Shown piece by piece: positions 45,821 to 57,022 of a stretch of 64,000 nt of DNA. Position 1 is the first letter of the stretch; each line of letters opens with the position of its first letter. Below the pieces are notes generated by a model, which was not told where the DNA came from, searched no databases, and saw nothing but the letters and a program-made list of their open reading frames with translations. This DNA comes from Triticum aestivum (lineage: Eukaryota > Streptophyta > Magnoliopsida > Poales > Poaceae), in the NCBI RefSeq assembly GCF_018294505.1, contig NC_057800.1, positions 475,389,037-475,453,036 of the forward strand, written 5' to 3'. The translations under genes were made by a program, and so were the position numbers.

Positions 45821-47440
45821 TTGATGGAGGCCTACGTAGATGAGGTGAGGAAGCTGGAGGAGCGCTTTAACGATATACAAGCGAAGCACGTTCCCCGAGC
45901 AAAGAACGACATCGCCGATTACCTGTCAAAGCGTGCTGCATTCAAGCTACCTGTGGAACCAGCTACTTCTTTGCTTCGGTTAACTCAACCATCCGTCAAA
46001 CCATCAATGGAGCAGAACAAACAGAGGAAATCAGGCTCCGACAAGTACTTTCCTGCTGAGCCCCCAGGGGCCGCTGGCAAAGGTGTTGCCGTGGATTCTG
46101 AGCCTGCCGAGGAGCGACTGATTCCAGCGGGCCGTCAAGCCCTAGCCGTAGAGACGGCCGCTCCCATGGCAGAAGAAATGCCTTTGGTCCTGGCCTTCGA
46201 GCCCCAGGCTCCGGCATGGGCATAGCATATGGTCCAATTCCTCCAAACAGGGGAGCTTCTTGAGGAGTAGTAAGAAGCGGAGAAACTAGCCCCTCGGTCT
46301 ACCATGTATCAGTTCGTCGATGACGTCCTATACTGGAAGAGATCGAATGGCATGAAATTGAAGTGCATTCCTCGGGAGTAAGGACTGGAGCTGTTGGCGG
46401 AGATACACAGAGGCATATGTTCCTCCCACATAGGGTCGAGGGCCCTTGTCGGCAAGGCATTCCGGTAGGGTTTCTTCTGGCCCATTTCCCTCCAGGATGC
46501 AACGGCACTAGTAACCAAGTGTGAAGCATGTCAGTTCCATTCAAAGAAGCTTCATCAACCAGCTCAAGCCCTTCAAACAATTCCTCTTTCCTGGCCATTC
46601 TCGGTCTGGGGGCTCGACATCCTGGGCCCTTTCCCTCGCGCTGTCGGGGGCTTTGAGTACTTGTATGTTGCGATCGACAAGTTCACAAAGTGGCCAGAGG
46701 TGGAAGCAATGAGGAAGGTGACAGCACAGTCAGCCGTCAAGTTCTTCAAGGGGCTAGTGTGCCGTTTTGGTGTACCAAATAGGGTTATCACCGACAACGG
46801 CACACAGTTCACAAGCCACACCTTCATGCAATACATCGAAGACCTCGGCAGCAGGGTCTGTTTCGCTTCCGTGGCACACCCACGGAGCAACGGCCAGGCG
46901 GAGAGGGCAAATGCTGAAGTGTTGCGAGGCCTGAGGACAAAGACTTTTGGCAGGCTATACAAGAGCGGAAAGCGCTGGATTGATGAGTTGCCGACGGTTT
47001 TTTGGTCAATCAGAACAACGCCAAATCGAGCCACTGGCCAGACACCCTTTGCCCTAGTATGCGGGGCATAAGCAGTTCTCCCCACGGAACTCATATACGG
47101 GTCACCTCGAGTGCTCGCTTATGACTAGCTTGAGGAAGAGCAATTGTGGCAAGATGATGCAACGCTCCTTTAGGAAGATCGTCTTCGGGCGGTTGTGAGA
47201 GCAGCACGCTACCAGCAAGCCTTGTGTCGCTACCATAGTCGCAAGGTTCATGCCCTAAGCCTTTAGGAAGGTGACCTTATTCTTCGGCGCGTTCAGTCGG
47301 CCAAGAATTCAACAAGTTGACGCCGAAGTGGGAAGGCCCTTATCGGGTAATACAAGTCACCAGGCGTGGCGCAGTCCGCCTGGAGACCGAAGATGTTGTT
47401 CCAGTGAGCAACTCCTGGAACATTGAACATCTTCGCAAGT
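45821..47440 (+). pseudogene. TAT-lineage integrase with multiple stops
   Basis: It starts with the RNase H tail (AYVDEVRKLEERF, HVPRAKNDIADYLSKRA), then a linker with TAG/TAA stops near 46223 and 46270. Next come the integrase zinc finger (CEACQFHSKK), the first catalytic D in a W-G-L-D-I-LGPFP context, the second in RVITDNGTQF, and E in HPRSNGQAERAN. The C-terminal part to about 47440 (PTELIYGSPRVLAYD, DLILRRVQS, GPYRV-like, LRKFYP) is broken by several TAG codons and a small indel near 47310. The catalytic triad is intact in sequence, but no continuous protein is possible. Confidence 0.88.
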
Positions 47441-47716
47441 TTTACCCATAAGGCGCGGTTGCTGGGGCCCCCGACAACCCACCTTTTGTACAAGCCTTGC
47501 CGGCAAGGCATGTAACCCTCTGTACAAAGCCAGGCGCCGACCCTGGGAATAAATAAATGAAGCGCTGGCGCCCTAAGTTTTAGCATGCATGCTAGGTTAA
47601 GTCCCTCCCTCGGTTAGGGTTGATAGTGCATAGCGGCAACTAACCCCTAGCCTAGAGGTCGAGTATGCGTCTTTCTATCTTCTTTGGTTCGCAGGGCATG
47701 TGGACACTTCTGCTGA
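47441..47716 (+). other. 3' untranslated part of the TAT-lineage element
   Basis: 276 bp after the integrase remnant with GCCGGCAAGG words (47495 region) like those in its LTR, and no coding. It ends at TGA (47714-47716), the likely 3-bp target site of the CACTA element. The 3' LTR is not in the window. Confidence 0.6.
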
Positions 47717-47749
47717 CACTACTAGGAAAAGGGCTATAGCTAATATGGA

Positions 47750-48190
47750 CATTAATGGCGCACCATATATGTGGTGCGCCACTGCTATATAGCAATGGCG
47801 CACTAGATACAGGTGTGCCATTAGTGTCCTCATTACTAATAGCGCACCACACACATGGTGCGCCATTACTAACATTTTTTTCCAAAACTACTAATGGCGC
47901 ACCAAGGCACAGTGCGCCATTACTAGTTTTAACTAGTAATGGCGCACCACACACTCCGTGCGCCACTACTAACATTTTTTTACTTTCTTTTTCCAAACTA
48001 GTAATGGCGCACCAGGGTAGAGTGCGCCATTACTAGGTCAAACTAGTAATGGCGCACCACAACCAAGGTGCTCCACTACTAACATTTTTTTTGCACAAAT
48101 AGTAATGGCGCACCACCTAATAATGCGCCATTAGTAACCAGGGCTACTAATGGCGCATTATTAGGTGGTGCACCATTACTAACCTGAGAC
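47750..48190. repeat. CACTA 5' subterminal palindrome array
   Basis: About eight occurrences of ACTAATGGCGCACC or its complement, spaced 30-60 bp apart, many paired as palindromes (GGCGCACC...GGTGCGCC) around short variable spacers. In En/Spm elements such subterminal motifs bind transposase. No open frame of interest is present. Confidence 0.8.
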
Positions 48191-48639
48191 CAGCTAGATA
48201 TTTTGGACAGCCACCTACCACACTCACTTTCCCCACTTCATTCTCTCCACCTCCTCCTCCAAGCTTGTCTCGGCTGCCTCCTCCTCCTCACCTCATTTGT
48301 ACCATAGATTCACCCAAATTAAGTGGTTAAATTTCCTTTTTTTGATAGGTAAGTAAGGGGAAAGCTTCTTTATGTTGTAGATCTACTTTTTTCTCCCTCC
48401 AACAACGTGCACATGCATTTTTATGGCCTAGATCTACGTATGTTTGTGGTGTTGCATATGTTTGTGTTCAGGTACCGTTATTTGAAATGCGATAGTTGCC
48501 AATATTTTGCCGGAATGTTGATTCATTTCCGTTTCGGGGAGAATTTGGCACTATGCATTCCTTTTGGTCCTATTCTTAGGCAAAGTCATGCCAAAAAAAT
48601 TGGTTCTAAAATATCGTTTTGCTCTACCCTGCAGGCGAC
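48191..48639 (+). other. CACTA leader before the transposase
   Basis: CT-rich, then T-rich sequence without a recognisable domain. CCTGCAG directly before the ACC-ATG at 48641 could be an intron acceptor, so this may be an exon-intron leader. Nothing else is seen. Confidence 0.4.
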
Positions 48640-48640
48640 C

Positions 48641-50558
48641 ATGGTCCGCACCGAAGGCATCATGAATAGGTTTTTGAGCTCCGCGAAGGCCGAGATGCTT
48701 CAAAAGAATGAGACAGAGATAAGATGTCCATGTCGAAGATGCAAGCTGAGGAGACTTATGGACCCAGATTCCGTATAGGTGCTGGACGACCTGCTCTTGC
48801 GTGGTTTCATGGATGGCTATCGGTGGCAAGGTGATGAAGATGATTATGAAGTCGTCCATGGGAGCCGGGCAAGAAATGAGGAAGGGCAGCAGACAACCGC
48901 TGCGATGGCGGGCGAGAAGACAAAGAATCTCTAGGACATGATCACGAAGTAGATGCAGTACACAGTCATCATGTAGAAGATGTCGAACATGATGATGAGG
49001 AAGATACCGGAGCATACGAAGGGCATGATCATGAAGATGAAGATGCCGGAGCAGACGATGATAGACCATCGATGGGCTGGGTGCAGGACCCTCATATTCA
49101 AGAGCTGCTTCTCAAGCAGACGAATAACGCAAGAGTTGTCGCCCGAGAGAAAGCCAAACTGGATCAACTAGAGATAGACGCGGTTACTCCATTGTATGAA
49201 GGATGCAGGCCCGAGGATACTCGCCTGAAAGTAATGCTCATGGCTCTGGAGATGAAGGTAAAACACAAAATGACCGACGCATGCTTCGACGAGAACATGT
49301 CATTCTGGCACGAACGTCTTCCCAAGGGAACAAGTGCCCGACCAGTTTCTAGGAGGCGAAGAAAATCGCGTGTCCTCTAGATTTACCACACGTGAAATAC
49401 CATGTGTGTATGAACAACTGCATCATTTATCGGGATGAGCACGCGGAGTCTACCATATGTCCGGTGTGCGGCATCACTCGATACAAGAAGATGAAGAAAT
49501 CTCCTCGAAAAGTGGCGTGGTACTTTCCGATCACTCCTCGTCTTCAGCGGTATTTCGCGGACCCTAAGCTAGCAAAGCTCCTGCGTTGGCACGCGGATAG
49601 GGAGGAGAAGAAGCAATAAGATGACCAAAATGATCTGGAGATAAATAAAAAACACAAGATGCTGAGTCACCCTAAGGATGCGAGCCAGTGGCAAGCGTTG
49701 AACTTCGAACACCCAGAATTTGGGGACGATCCAAGGAACATTATGCTGGGCGCGAGCACCGATGGATTCAATCCGTTTGGCAGCCAGAGAAGCACACATA
49801 GCACCTGGCATGTGTTTGTGTGGATGTACAACCTTCCCCCTGGCTGTGCATGAAGAGGAAGTACATTCACATGAGTATGCTAATTGAAGGGCCGAAACAA
49901 CCAGGGAACGACATCAATCTGTATCTGGGGCTGCTGAAAATGGAGCTAGACACGTTGTGGAAAACGCCAGCCAATACGTGGGACTCCACAGAGAAAGAAT
50001 ATTTCCCTATGAGAGCCGCACTGCTCACGACGGTGCACGACTATCTCGGTTACGGATATGTCACTGGGCAGGTGGTCCATGGATTTTCTAGATGCATCAG
50101 GTGCATGGATGACACAATGTATCGCCAGCTAGATAGAGATCCCAGGTCTTTGAAAACCGTGTTCATGGGACATCAAAGGTGGCTTCGCGACGATGACCCA
50201 TGGAGAAAATGCAAGGATCTATTCGATGGTGAAACCGAACCCCGAAGACGCCCGCGTACGAGGAGCGGCGAGGAAATAGATGAGCTATTGAAAAATCGGA
50301 AAGAGTGCCCGGAGCCGGGAAAGAAGCGAGAGGCGCCAGAGCCGCTGCTGAAGGTATGGAAAACGAGGTCTATTTTCTGGGACTTGCCGTACTGGAAGAT
50401 CCACCGTGTGCCTCATAGCCTTGATGTCATGCATATCACGAAGAACGTGTGCGAGAGTCTGCTTGGTACCCTGCTCAACATGCCAGAGGAGACCAAAGAT
50501 GGGCCGAAAGCAAGGGCAGACTTGAAATCAATAGGCATTAGGGAGGAGCTTCACGCTA

Positions 50559-50589
<31 letters not shown>

Positions 50590-50649
50590 GGCGAAGTAGG
50601 ACACGGAAAGTCATCGCAAAGGCAAAAAGGCAAAGAAGACCGGAAATGA
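48641..50649 (+). pseudogene. CACTA transposase, N-terminal and central part
   Basis: The N-terminus (ATG at 48641) has CPCRRCK like the transposase-associated domain of plant En/Spm proteins, ending at TAG 48776. Pieces follow in shifting frames: acidic/methionine-rich (48780-49070), SFWHERLPKG (49072-49380), VCPVCG zinc-like (49392-49619), DGFNPFG (49659-49853) and a long piece 49820-50599. The last has GPKQPGNDINLYL, FPMRAALLTTVHDYLGYG, FSRCIRCMDDT, GHQRWLRDDDPWR and LDVMHITKNVCESLL, all of the Transposase_21 family. A (GAT)n tract gives poly-aspartate. A TAG at 50597 interrupts the frame, which otherwise continues to the Athila insertion at 50654. The enzyme would cut and join transposon ends; this copy is broken at many points. 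Confidence 0.88.
50558..50590 (+). repeat. (GAT)n microsatellite inside the transposase
   Basis: About ten GAT triplets encoding aspartates after HAN. In frame, so tolerated by the original protein, and prone to length variation. Confidence 0.9.
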
Positions 50650-50654
50650 CTACC
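50650..50654. repeat. Target-site duplication CTACC (left)
   Basis: Matches CTACC at 57018-57022. Removing the insert and one copy restores the transposase reading frame. Confidence 0.95.
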
Positions 50655-52313
50655 TGATACGTCTCCAACGTATCTCTAATATTTGATTGTTCCATGCTAT
50701 TATATTATCAACCTTGGATGTTTTACATGCATTTATATGCTATTTTATATGATTTTTGGGACTAACCTATTAACCTAGAGCCCAGTGCCAGTTTCCGTTT
50801 TTACCTTGTTTTAGAGTATCGCAGAAAAGGAAAGTCAAATGGAGTCTAATTGACCTGAAACTTCGCGAAACTTATTTTTGGAAGGAAAGCAACCCGGAAG
50901 ACTTGGAGTCCACGTCAAGAAAGCAACAAGGAAGCCACGAGGCAGGGGGGCGCGCCCACCCCCCCTAGGTGCACCCTCCACCCTCGTGGGCCCCTCGTGG
51001 CTCCCCTGACGTACTTCTTCCTCCAATATATATCCATATACCCTAAAACGATCGGGGAACACAATAGATCGGGAGTTCCGCCGCTAGAAGCCTCCGTAGC
51101 CAAAAACCAATCTAGACCCGTTCCGGCACCCTGCCAGAGGGGGAATCCCTCTCCGGTGGCCATCTTCATCATCCCGGTGCTCTCCATGACGAGGAGGGAG
51201 TAGTTCTCCCTCGGGGCTGAGGGTATGCTATGTGTTTGATCTCTCTCTCTCTCTCTCTTGTGTTCTTGAGGTGATATAATCTTGATGTATCGCGAGCTTT
51301 GCTATTATATTTGGATCTTATGATGTTTCTCCTCCCCCTCTACTCTCTTGTAATGGATTGAGTTTCCTCTTTGAAGTTATATTATCGGATTGAGTCTTTA
51401 AAGATTTGAGAACACTTGATGTATGTCTTGCCATGCATATCTGTGGTGACAATGGGATATCACATGATTCACTTGATGTATGTTTTGGTGATCAACTTGC
51501 GGGTTCTGCCCATGAACCTATGCATAGGGGTTCGCACATGTTTTCGTCGTGATTCTCCAGTAGAAACTTTAGGGCACTCTTTGAGGTTCTATGTGTTGGT
51601 TGAATAGATGAATCTGAGATTATGTGATGCATATCGTATAATCATACCCGCGCCTACTTGAGGTGACATTGGAGTATCTAGGTGACATTAGGGTTTTGGT
51701 TGATTTGTGTCTTAAGGTGTTATTCTAGTACGAACTCTAGGGCTGTTTGTGACACTTATAGGAATAGCCCAACAGAATGATTGGAAAGAATAACTTTGAG
51801 GTGGTTTCATACCCTACCATAATATCTTCGTTTGTTCTCCGCTCTTAGTGACTTTGGAGTGACTCTTTGTTGCATGTTGAGGGATACTTATGTGATCCAA
51901 TTATGTTATTATTGTTGAGAGGACTTGCACTAGTGAAAGTATGACCCTAGGCCTTGTTTCCTAGCATTGCAATACCGTTTACGCCCACTTTTATCATTAG
52001 TTACCTTGCTGTTTTTATATTTTTAGATTACAAAAACCTTTATCTACCATCCATATACCACTTGTATCACCATCTCTTCGCCGAACTAGTGCACCTATAC
52101 AATTTACCATTGTATTGGGTGTGTTGGGGACACAAGAGACTCTTTGTTATTTGGTTGCAGGGTTGCTTGAGAGAGACCATCTTCATCCTACGCCTCCTAC
52201 GGATTGATAAACCTTAGGTCATCCACTTGAGGGAAATTTGCTACTGTCCTACAAACCTCTGCACTTGGAGGCCCAACAACGTCTACAAGAAGAAGGTTGT
52301 GTAGTAGACATCA
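50655..52313 (+). repeat. Athila-type 5' LTR (element 2)
   Basis: Starts TGATACGTCTCCAACG and ends GTAGTAGACATCA. It contains a (CT)n run at 51240-51259 and a TATA-like ATATATAT near 51024. It is close to 55362-57017, with a few percent difference by eye. Confidence 0.93.
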
Positions 52314-52323
52314 AGCTCTTTTC

Positions 52324-52341
52324 TGGCGCCGTTGCCGGGGA
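52324..52341 (+). promoter_or_regulatory. Athila-type primer-binding site (element 2)
   Basis: TGGCGCCGTTGCCGGGGA, 11 bases after the LTR end, the standard form for this lineage. Confidence 0.88.
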
Positions 52342-52438
52342 GGTTAGCACTTGAAGGTATATCTTTAGATCTTTCAATCGAGTCTTTTAATTTCTTGTTT
52401 TATCACTAGTTTAGTTTATAAAAGAAAACTATAAAAAA

Positions 52439-53330
52439 GTGGAATTGAGTTTGCCTCATACGCTTCATCTTTTTTATATCTTTCGTGAGTATGAGGGAAA
52501 TGAAAATTGTGCTCAAGTGCTAGAAGAAGAATGCATTAGAATGTTTGGCACTAAATATTTGAATTATGAGCATGATTGCAATGTTGTTAGTATGAATTCC
52601 TTGAATATCCATGATGCTAATGATATGCAAAGCCACAAGCTTGGGGAAACTATGTTTGATGAAGATGATATTTTTTGTCCCCCAAGTTTTGATGAGCAAA
52701 TTTATTATGATGAAAGCATGCCTCCTATTTATGATGATTATATCGATGAAAGTGGATTTGGAGATGTCATGACTTTATTTTGTAATGAATCCACTATTTC
52801 GGAAAAGGTTCCAATTGATTATGAGAACAAAGTTGCTATCTATGATGATTATTGTGATGAATTGTATGCTATAAAGAATAATGATATCCATGAAACTTGT
52901 CATCATGATTTTAGTTTTCAATTGGGTTATGCCTGACATGATAATTATTTTTGTTGAGTTTGCTCCCACTATTATTCATGAAAAGAATTTTGCTTGTGTG
53001 GAGAGTAATAAAATTTCTATGCTTGTAGATCATGAAAATAATGCTTTAGGTGCTGGTTATATTGTTGAATTCATTCATGATGCTACTGGAAATTATTATT
53101 AGGAAGGAATATATCCTTGTAGGAATTGCAATAATATCAAGTTTCCTCTCTATGTGCTTAAAGTTTTGAAGTTACGCTTGTTTTACCTTCCTATGCAAGT
53201 TGATTCTTGTTCCCACAAGTTGTTTGCTCACAAAATCCCTATGCATAGGAAGTGGGTTAGACTTAAATATGCTAGTCATATTGTTCAATATGCTCTCTTT
53301 ACGTTACAATTCTTATCTTTTATGTGAGCA
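52439..53330 (+). pseudogene. Acidic ORF of unknown function in Athila element 2
   Basis: The open frame 52439-52936 starts with GTG where the context (MELSLPHTLHLF) suggests an original ATG. It encodes 165 residues rich in D, E and Y, with repeated YDDY or YYDE words (PPIYDDYIDE, VAIYDDYCDE). A frame change near 52930 leads into 52941-53100 (FVEFAPTIIHEKNFACVE, YIVEFIHDAT) and then, after a TAG at 53101, a stretch to about 53330 with KIPMHRKWVRLKYASHIVQ and a hydrophobic end. I have a memory of similar text in other Sabrina-like elements. It is neither Gag nor Pol. It may derive from the env-like ORF position of Athila, but that is a guess. Confidence 0.55.
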
Positions 53331-55361
53331 TCGTTGAAATCATCATGCCTAGCTAGGGGCGTTAAACGATAGCGCTTGTTGGGAGGCAACCCAATTTTAT
53401 TTTTGTTCCTTGATTTTTGTTCCTGTTTAGTAATAAATAATTCATCTAGCCTCTGTTTAGATGTGGTTTTATGCTTTTAATTAGTGTTTGTGCCAAGTAG
53501 AACCTTTGGAAAGACTTGGGGAATGTCTTGTTGATCATGCTGTAAAAAAACAGAAACTTTAGCACTCACGAGAATTGCTGCCATTTTTATTTGGAAAGTG
53601 CTATTTAGTTAATTATTTTTGCAGATGATTAATAGATAAATTACTCAGGTCCAGAAATTTATTTGAGAATTTTATGGGTTCCAGAAGTTTGCGTTAGTTA
53701 CAGATTACTACAGACTGTTCTGTTTTTGACAGATTCTGTTTTTCGTGTGTTGTTTGCTTATTTTCATGAATCTATGGCTAGTAAAATAGTTTATAAACCA
53801 TAGAGAAGTTGGAATACAGTAGGTTTAACACAAATATAAATAAATAATGAGTTTATTACAGTACCTTGAAGTGGTGTTTTGTTTTCTTTCGCTAACGGAG
53901 CTCACGAGTTTTCTGTTAAGTTTTGTGTTGTGAAGTTTTCAAGTTTTGGGTAAAGATTCGATGGACTATGGAATAAGGAGTGGCAAGAGTCTAATCTTGG
54001 GGATTACCAAGGCACCCCAAGGTAATATTCAAGGACAACCAGGAGCCTAAGCTTGGGGATGCCCTGGAAGGCATCCCCTCTTTCGTCTTCGTTCATCGGT
54101 AACTTTACTTGGAGCTATATTTTTATTCACCACATGATATGTGTTTCGCTTGGTGCGTCAATTTATTTTCTTTTGTTTTTATTTCTATTTGAATAAAATA
54201 CCAAGATATGAAATTCTTAAATGTTTGATAGTCTTCATATAGCTGCATAATTATTCGACTACTCATTGATCTTCACTTATATCTTTCAGAGTAGTTTGTC
54301 GTTTGCTCTAGTGCTTCACTTCTATCTTTTTTTAGCACGGTGGTGGTTTTATTTTGAAGAAATAATTGATCTCTCATGCTTCACTTATATTATTTTAAGA
54401 ATCTTTAGAACAGCATGGTAGTTTGCTTTGGGTATGAAACTAGTCCTAATATGATGGGCATCCAAGAGGGATATAATAAAAACTTTCATATAGAATGCAT
54501 TGAATACTAAGAGAAGTTTGATACTTGATGATTTTTTTGAGATATGGAGGTAATAATATAAAAGTCTTGCTAGTTGAGTTGTTGTGAATTTGAGAAATAC
54601 TTGTGTTTAAGTTTGCAAGTCCCGTAGCATGCACGTATGGTAAACGTTGTGTAACAAATTTGAAACATGAGGTGTTATTGGATTGTCTTCCTTATGAGTG
54701 GTGGTCGGGGACGAGCGATGGTCTTTTCCTACCAATCTATCCCCCTAGGAGCATGCGCATAGTGCCGAGGTTTTTGATGACTTGTAGATTTTTGCAATAA
54801 GTATGTGAGTTCTTTATGACTAATGTTGAGTCCATGGATTATACACACTCTTACCCTTCCATCATTGCTAGCCTCTTCGGTACCGTGCATTGCCCTTTCT
54901 CACATTGAGAGTTGGTGCAAACTTCGCCGGTGCATCCAAACCCCGTGATATGATACGCTCTTTCACACATAAACCTCCTTATATCTTCCTCAAAACAGCC
55001 ACCATACCTACCTATTATGGCATTTCCATAGCCATTCCGAGATATATTGTCATGCAACTTTTCACCGTTCTGCCTATTATGACATGCGCCATCATTGTCA
55101 TATTGCTTTGCATGATCATGTAGTTGACATCGTATTTGTGGCAAAGCCACCATTCATAATTTTTCATACATGTCACACTTGATTCATCGCAATCCCGGTA
55201 CACTGCCGGAGGCATTCATATAGAGTCATATCTTGTTCTAAGTATCGAGTTGTAATTCTTGAGTTGTAAGTAAATAGAAGTGTGATGATCATCATTCATA
55301 GAGCATTGTCCTAAAAAAGGAAAAAAAGAAAGGAAAAAAAGAGGATGTTTCATAGAGCATT
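53331..55361 (+). other. Non-coding 3' half of Athila element 2
   Basis: Homologous to 36420-38310 of element 1. It includes the conserved block 53346-53400, the PPT-like word and hairpin at 54050-54078, and the CTTCACTTATATC-type words. It ends in a purine-rich patch (55311-55345) and a 15-base duplicated word just before the LTR remnant. No genes are seen. Confidence 0.75.
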
Positions 55362-57017
55362 GTCTCCAACGTATCTATAATTTTTGATTGTTCCATGCTA
55401 TTATATTATCAACCTTGGATGTTTTATATGCATTTATATGCTATTTTATATGATTTTTGTGACTAACCCATTAATCCAGAGCCCAGTGCCAGTTTCTGTT
55501 TTTACCTTGTTTTAGAGTATCGCAGAAAAGGAAAATCGAATGGTGTCTAATTGACCTGAAACTTCGCGGAACTTGTTTTTGGAAGGAAAGTAACCCGGAA
55601 GACTTGGAGTCCACGTCAAGAAAGCAACGAGGAAGCCACGAGGAAGGGGGCGCGCCCACCCCCCTGGGCGCGCCCTCCACCCTCGTGGGCCCCTCGTGGC
55701 TCCCCTGACATACTTCTTCCTCCTATATATATCCATATACCCTAAAACGATCGGGGAACACAATAGATCGGGAGTTCCGCTGCCGAAGCCTCCATAGCCA
55801 CCGAAAACCAATCTAGACCCGTTCCGGCACCCTTCCGGAGGGGGAATCCCTCTCCGGTGGCCATCTTCATCATCCCGGTGCTCTTCATGACGAGGAGGGA
55901 GTAGTTCTCCCTCGGGGCTGAGGGTATGTTCCAGTAGCTATGTGTTTGATCTCTCTCTCTCTCGTGTTCTTGAGGTGATACGATCTTGATGTATCGCGAG
56001 CTTTCCTATTATATTTGGATCCTATGATGTTTCTCCTCCCCCTCTACTCTCTTGTAATGGATTGAGTTTCCCCTTTGAAGTTATCTTATCGGATTGAGTC
56101 TTTAAAGATTTGAGAACACTTGATGTATGTCTTGCCGTGCATATCTGTGGTGACAATGGGATATCACGTGATTCACATGATGTATGTTTGGGTGATCAAC
56201 TTGCGGGTTCCGCCCTTGAACCTATGCATAGGGGTTGGCACACGTTTTCATCGTGATTCTTTGGTAGAAACTTTGGGTCACTCTTTGAGATTCTATGTGT
56301 TGGTTGAATAGATGAATCTGAGATTGTGTGATGCATATCCTATAATCATACCCGCGGCTACTTGAGGTGACATTGGAGTATCTAGGTGACATTAGGGTTT
56401 TGGTTGATTTGTGTCTTAAGGTGTTATTCTAGTACGAACTCTAGGGCTGTTTGTGACACTTATAGGAATAGCCCAACGGATTGATTGGAAAGAATAACTT
56501 TGAGGTGGTTTGGTACCCTACCATAATCTCTTTGTTTGTTCTCCGCTATTAGTGACTTTGGAGTGACTCTTTGTTGCATGTTGAGGGATAGTTATGTGAT
56601 CCAATTATGTTATTATTGTTGAGAGGACTTGCACTAGTGAAAGTATGAACCCTAGGCCTTGTTTCCTAGCATTGCAATACCGCTTACGCTCACTTTTATC
56701 ATTAGTTACCTTGCTGTTTTATATTTTCAGATTACAAAGATCTTTATCTACCATCCATATACCACTTGTATCACCATCTCTTCGCTGAACTAGTGCACCT
56801 ATACAATTTACCATTGTATTGGGTGTGTTGGGGACTCAAGAGACTCTTTGTTATTTGGTTGTAGGGTTGCTTGAGAGAGACCATCTTCATCCTACGCCTC
56901 CTACGGATTGATAAACCTTAGGTCATCCACTTGAGGGAAATTTGCTACTGTCCTACAAACCTCTGCACTTGGAGGCCCAAAAACATCTACAAGAAGAAGG
57001 TTGTGTAGTAGACATCA
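55362..57017 (+). repeat. Athila-type 3' LTR (element 2), first bases missing
   Basis: Aligns from GTCTCCAACG, so the leading TGATAC and the adjacent polypurine tract are gone. It ends GTAGTAGACATCA, then CTACC. Confidence 0.92.
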
Positions 57018-57022
57018 CTACC
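57018..57022. repeat. Target-site duplication CTACC (right)
   Basis: Second copy of the duplication from the Athila element 2 insertion. Confidence 0.95.

Larger units (their letters stand above)
50655..57017 (+). mobile_element. Non-autonomous Athila-type (Sabrina-like) element 2
   Basis: 5' LTR 50655-52313 (1659 bp), 3' LTR 55362-57017 (lacking its first bases), flanking CTACC, and a primer-binding site at 52324-52341. The internal region is only 3.05 kb. It carries an acidic ORF of unknown function and the same non-coding landscape as Athila element 1, and lacks gag, protease, RT and integrase. The true polypurine tract is missing because of a deletion at the right internal end. Confidence 0.92.

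Noticed and set aside
47441..47716. Possible 3' LTR of the TAT-lineage element
   Set aside because: No TGTCGGTG start and no similarity to 13823-14472; it is only 276 bp before the CACTA.
47750..48190. CRISPR-like array of short palindromic repeats
   Set aside because: Repeat spacing and sequence vary, the genome is a plant, and the words are CACTA subterminal motifs next to a CACTA terminus.
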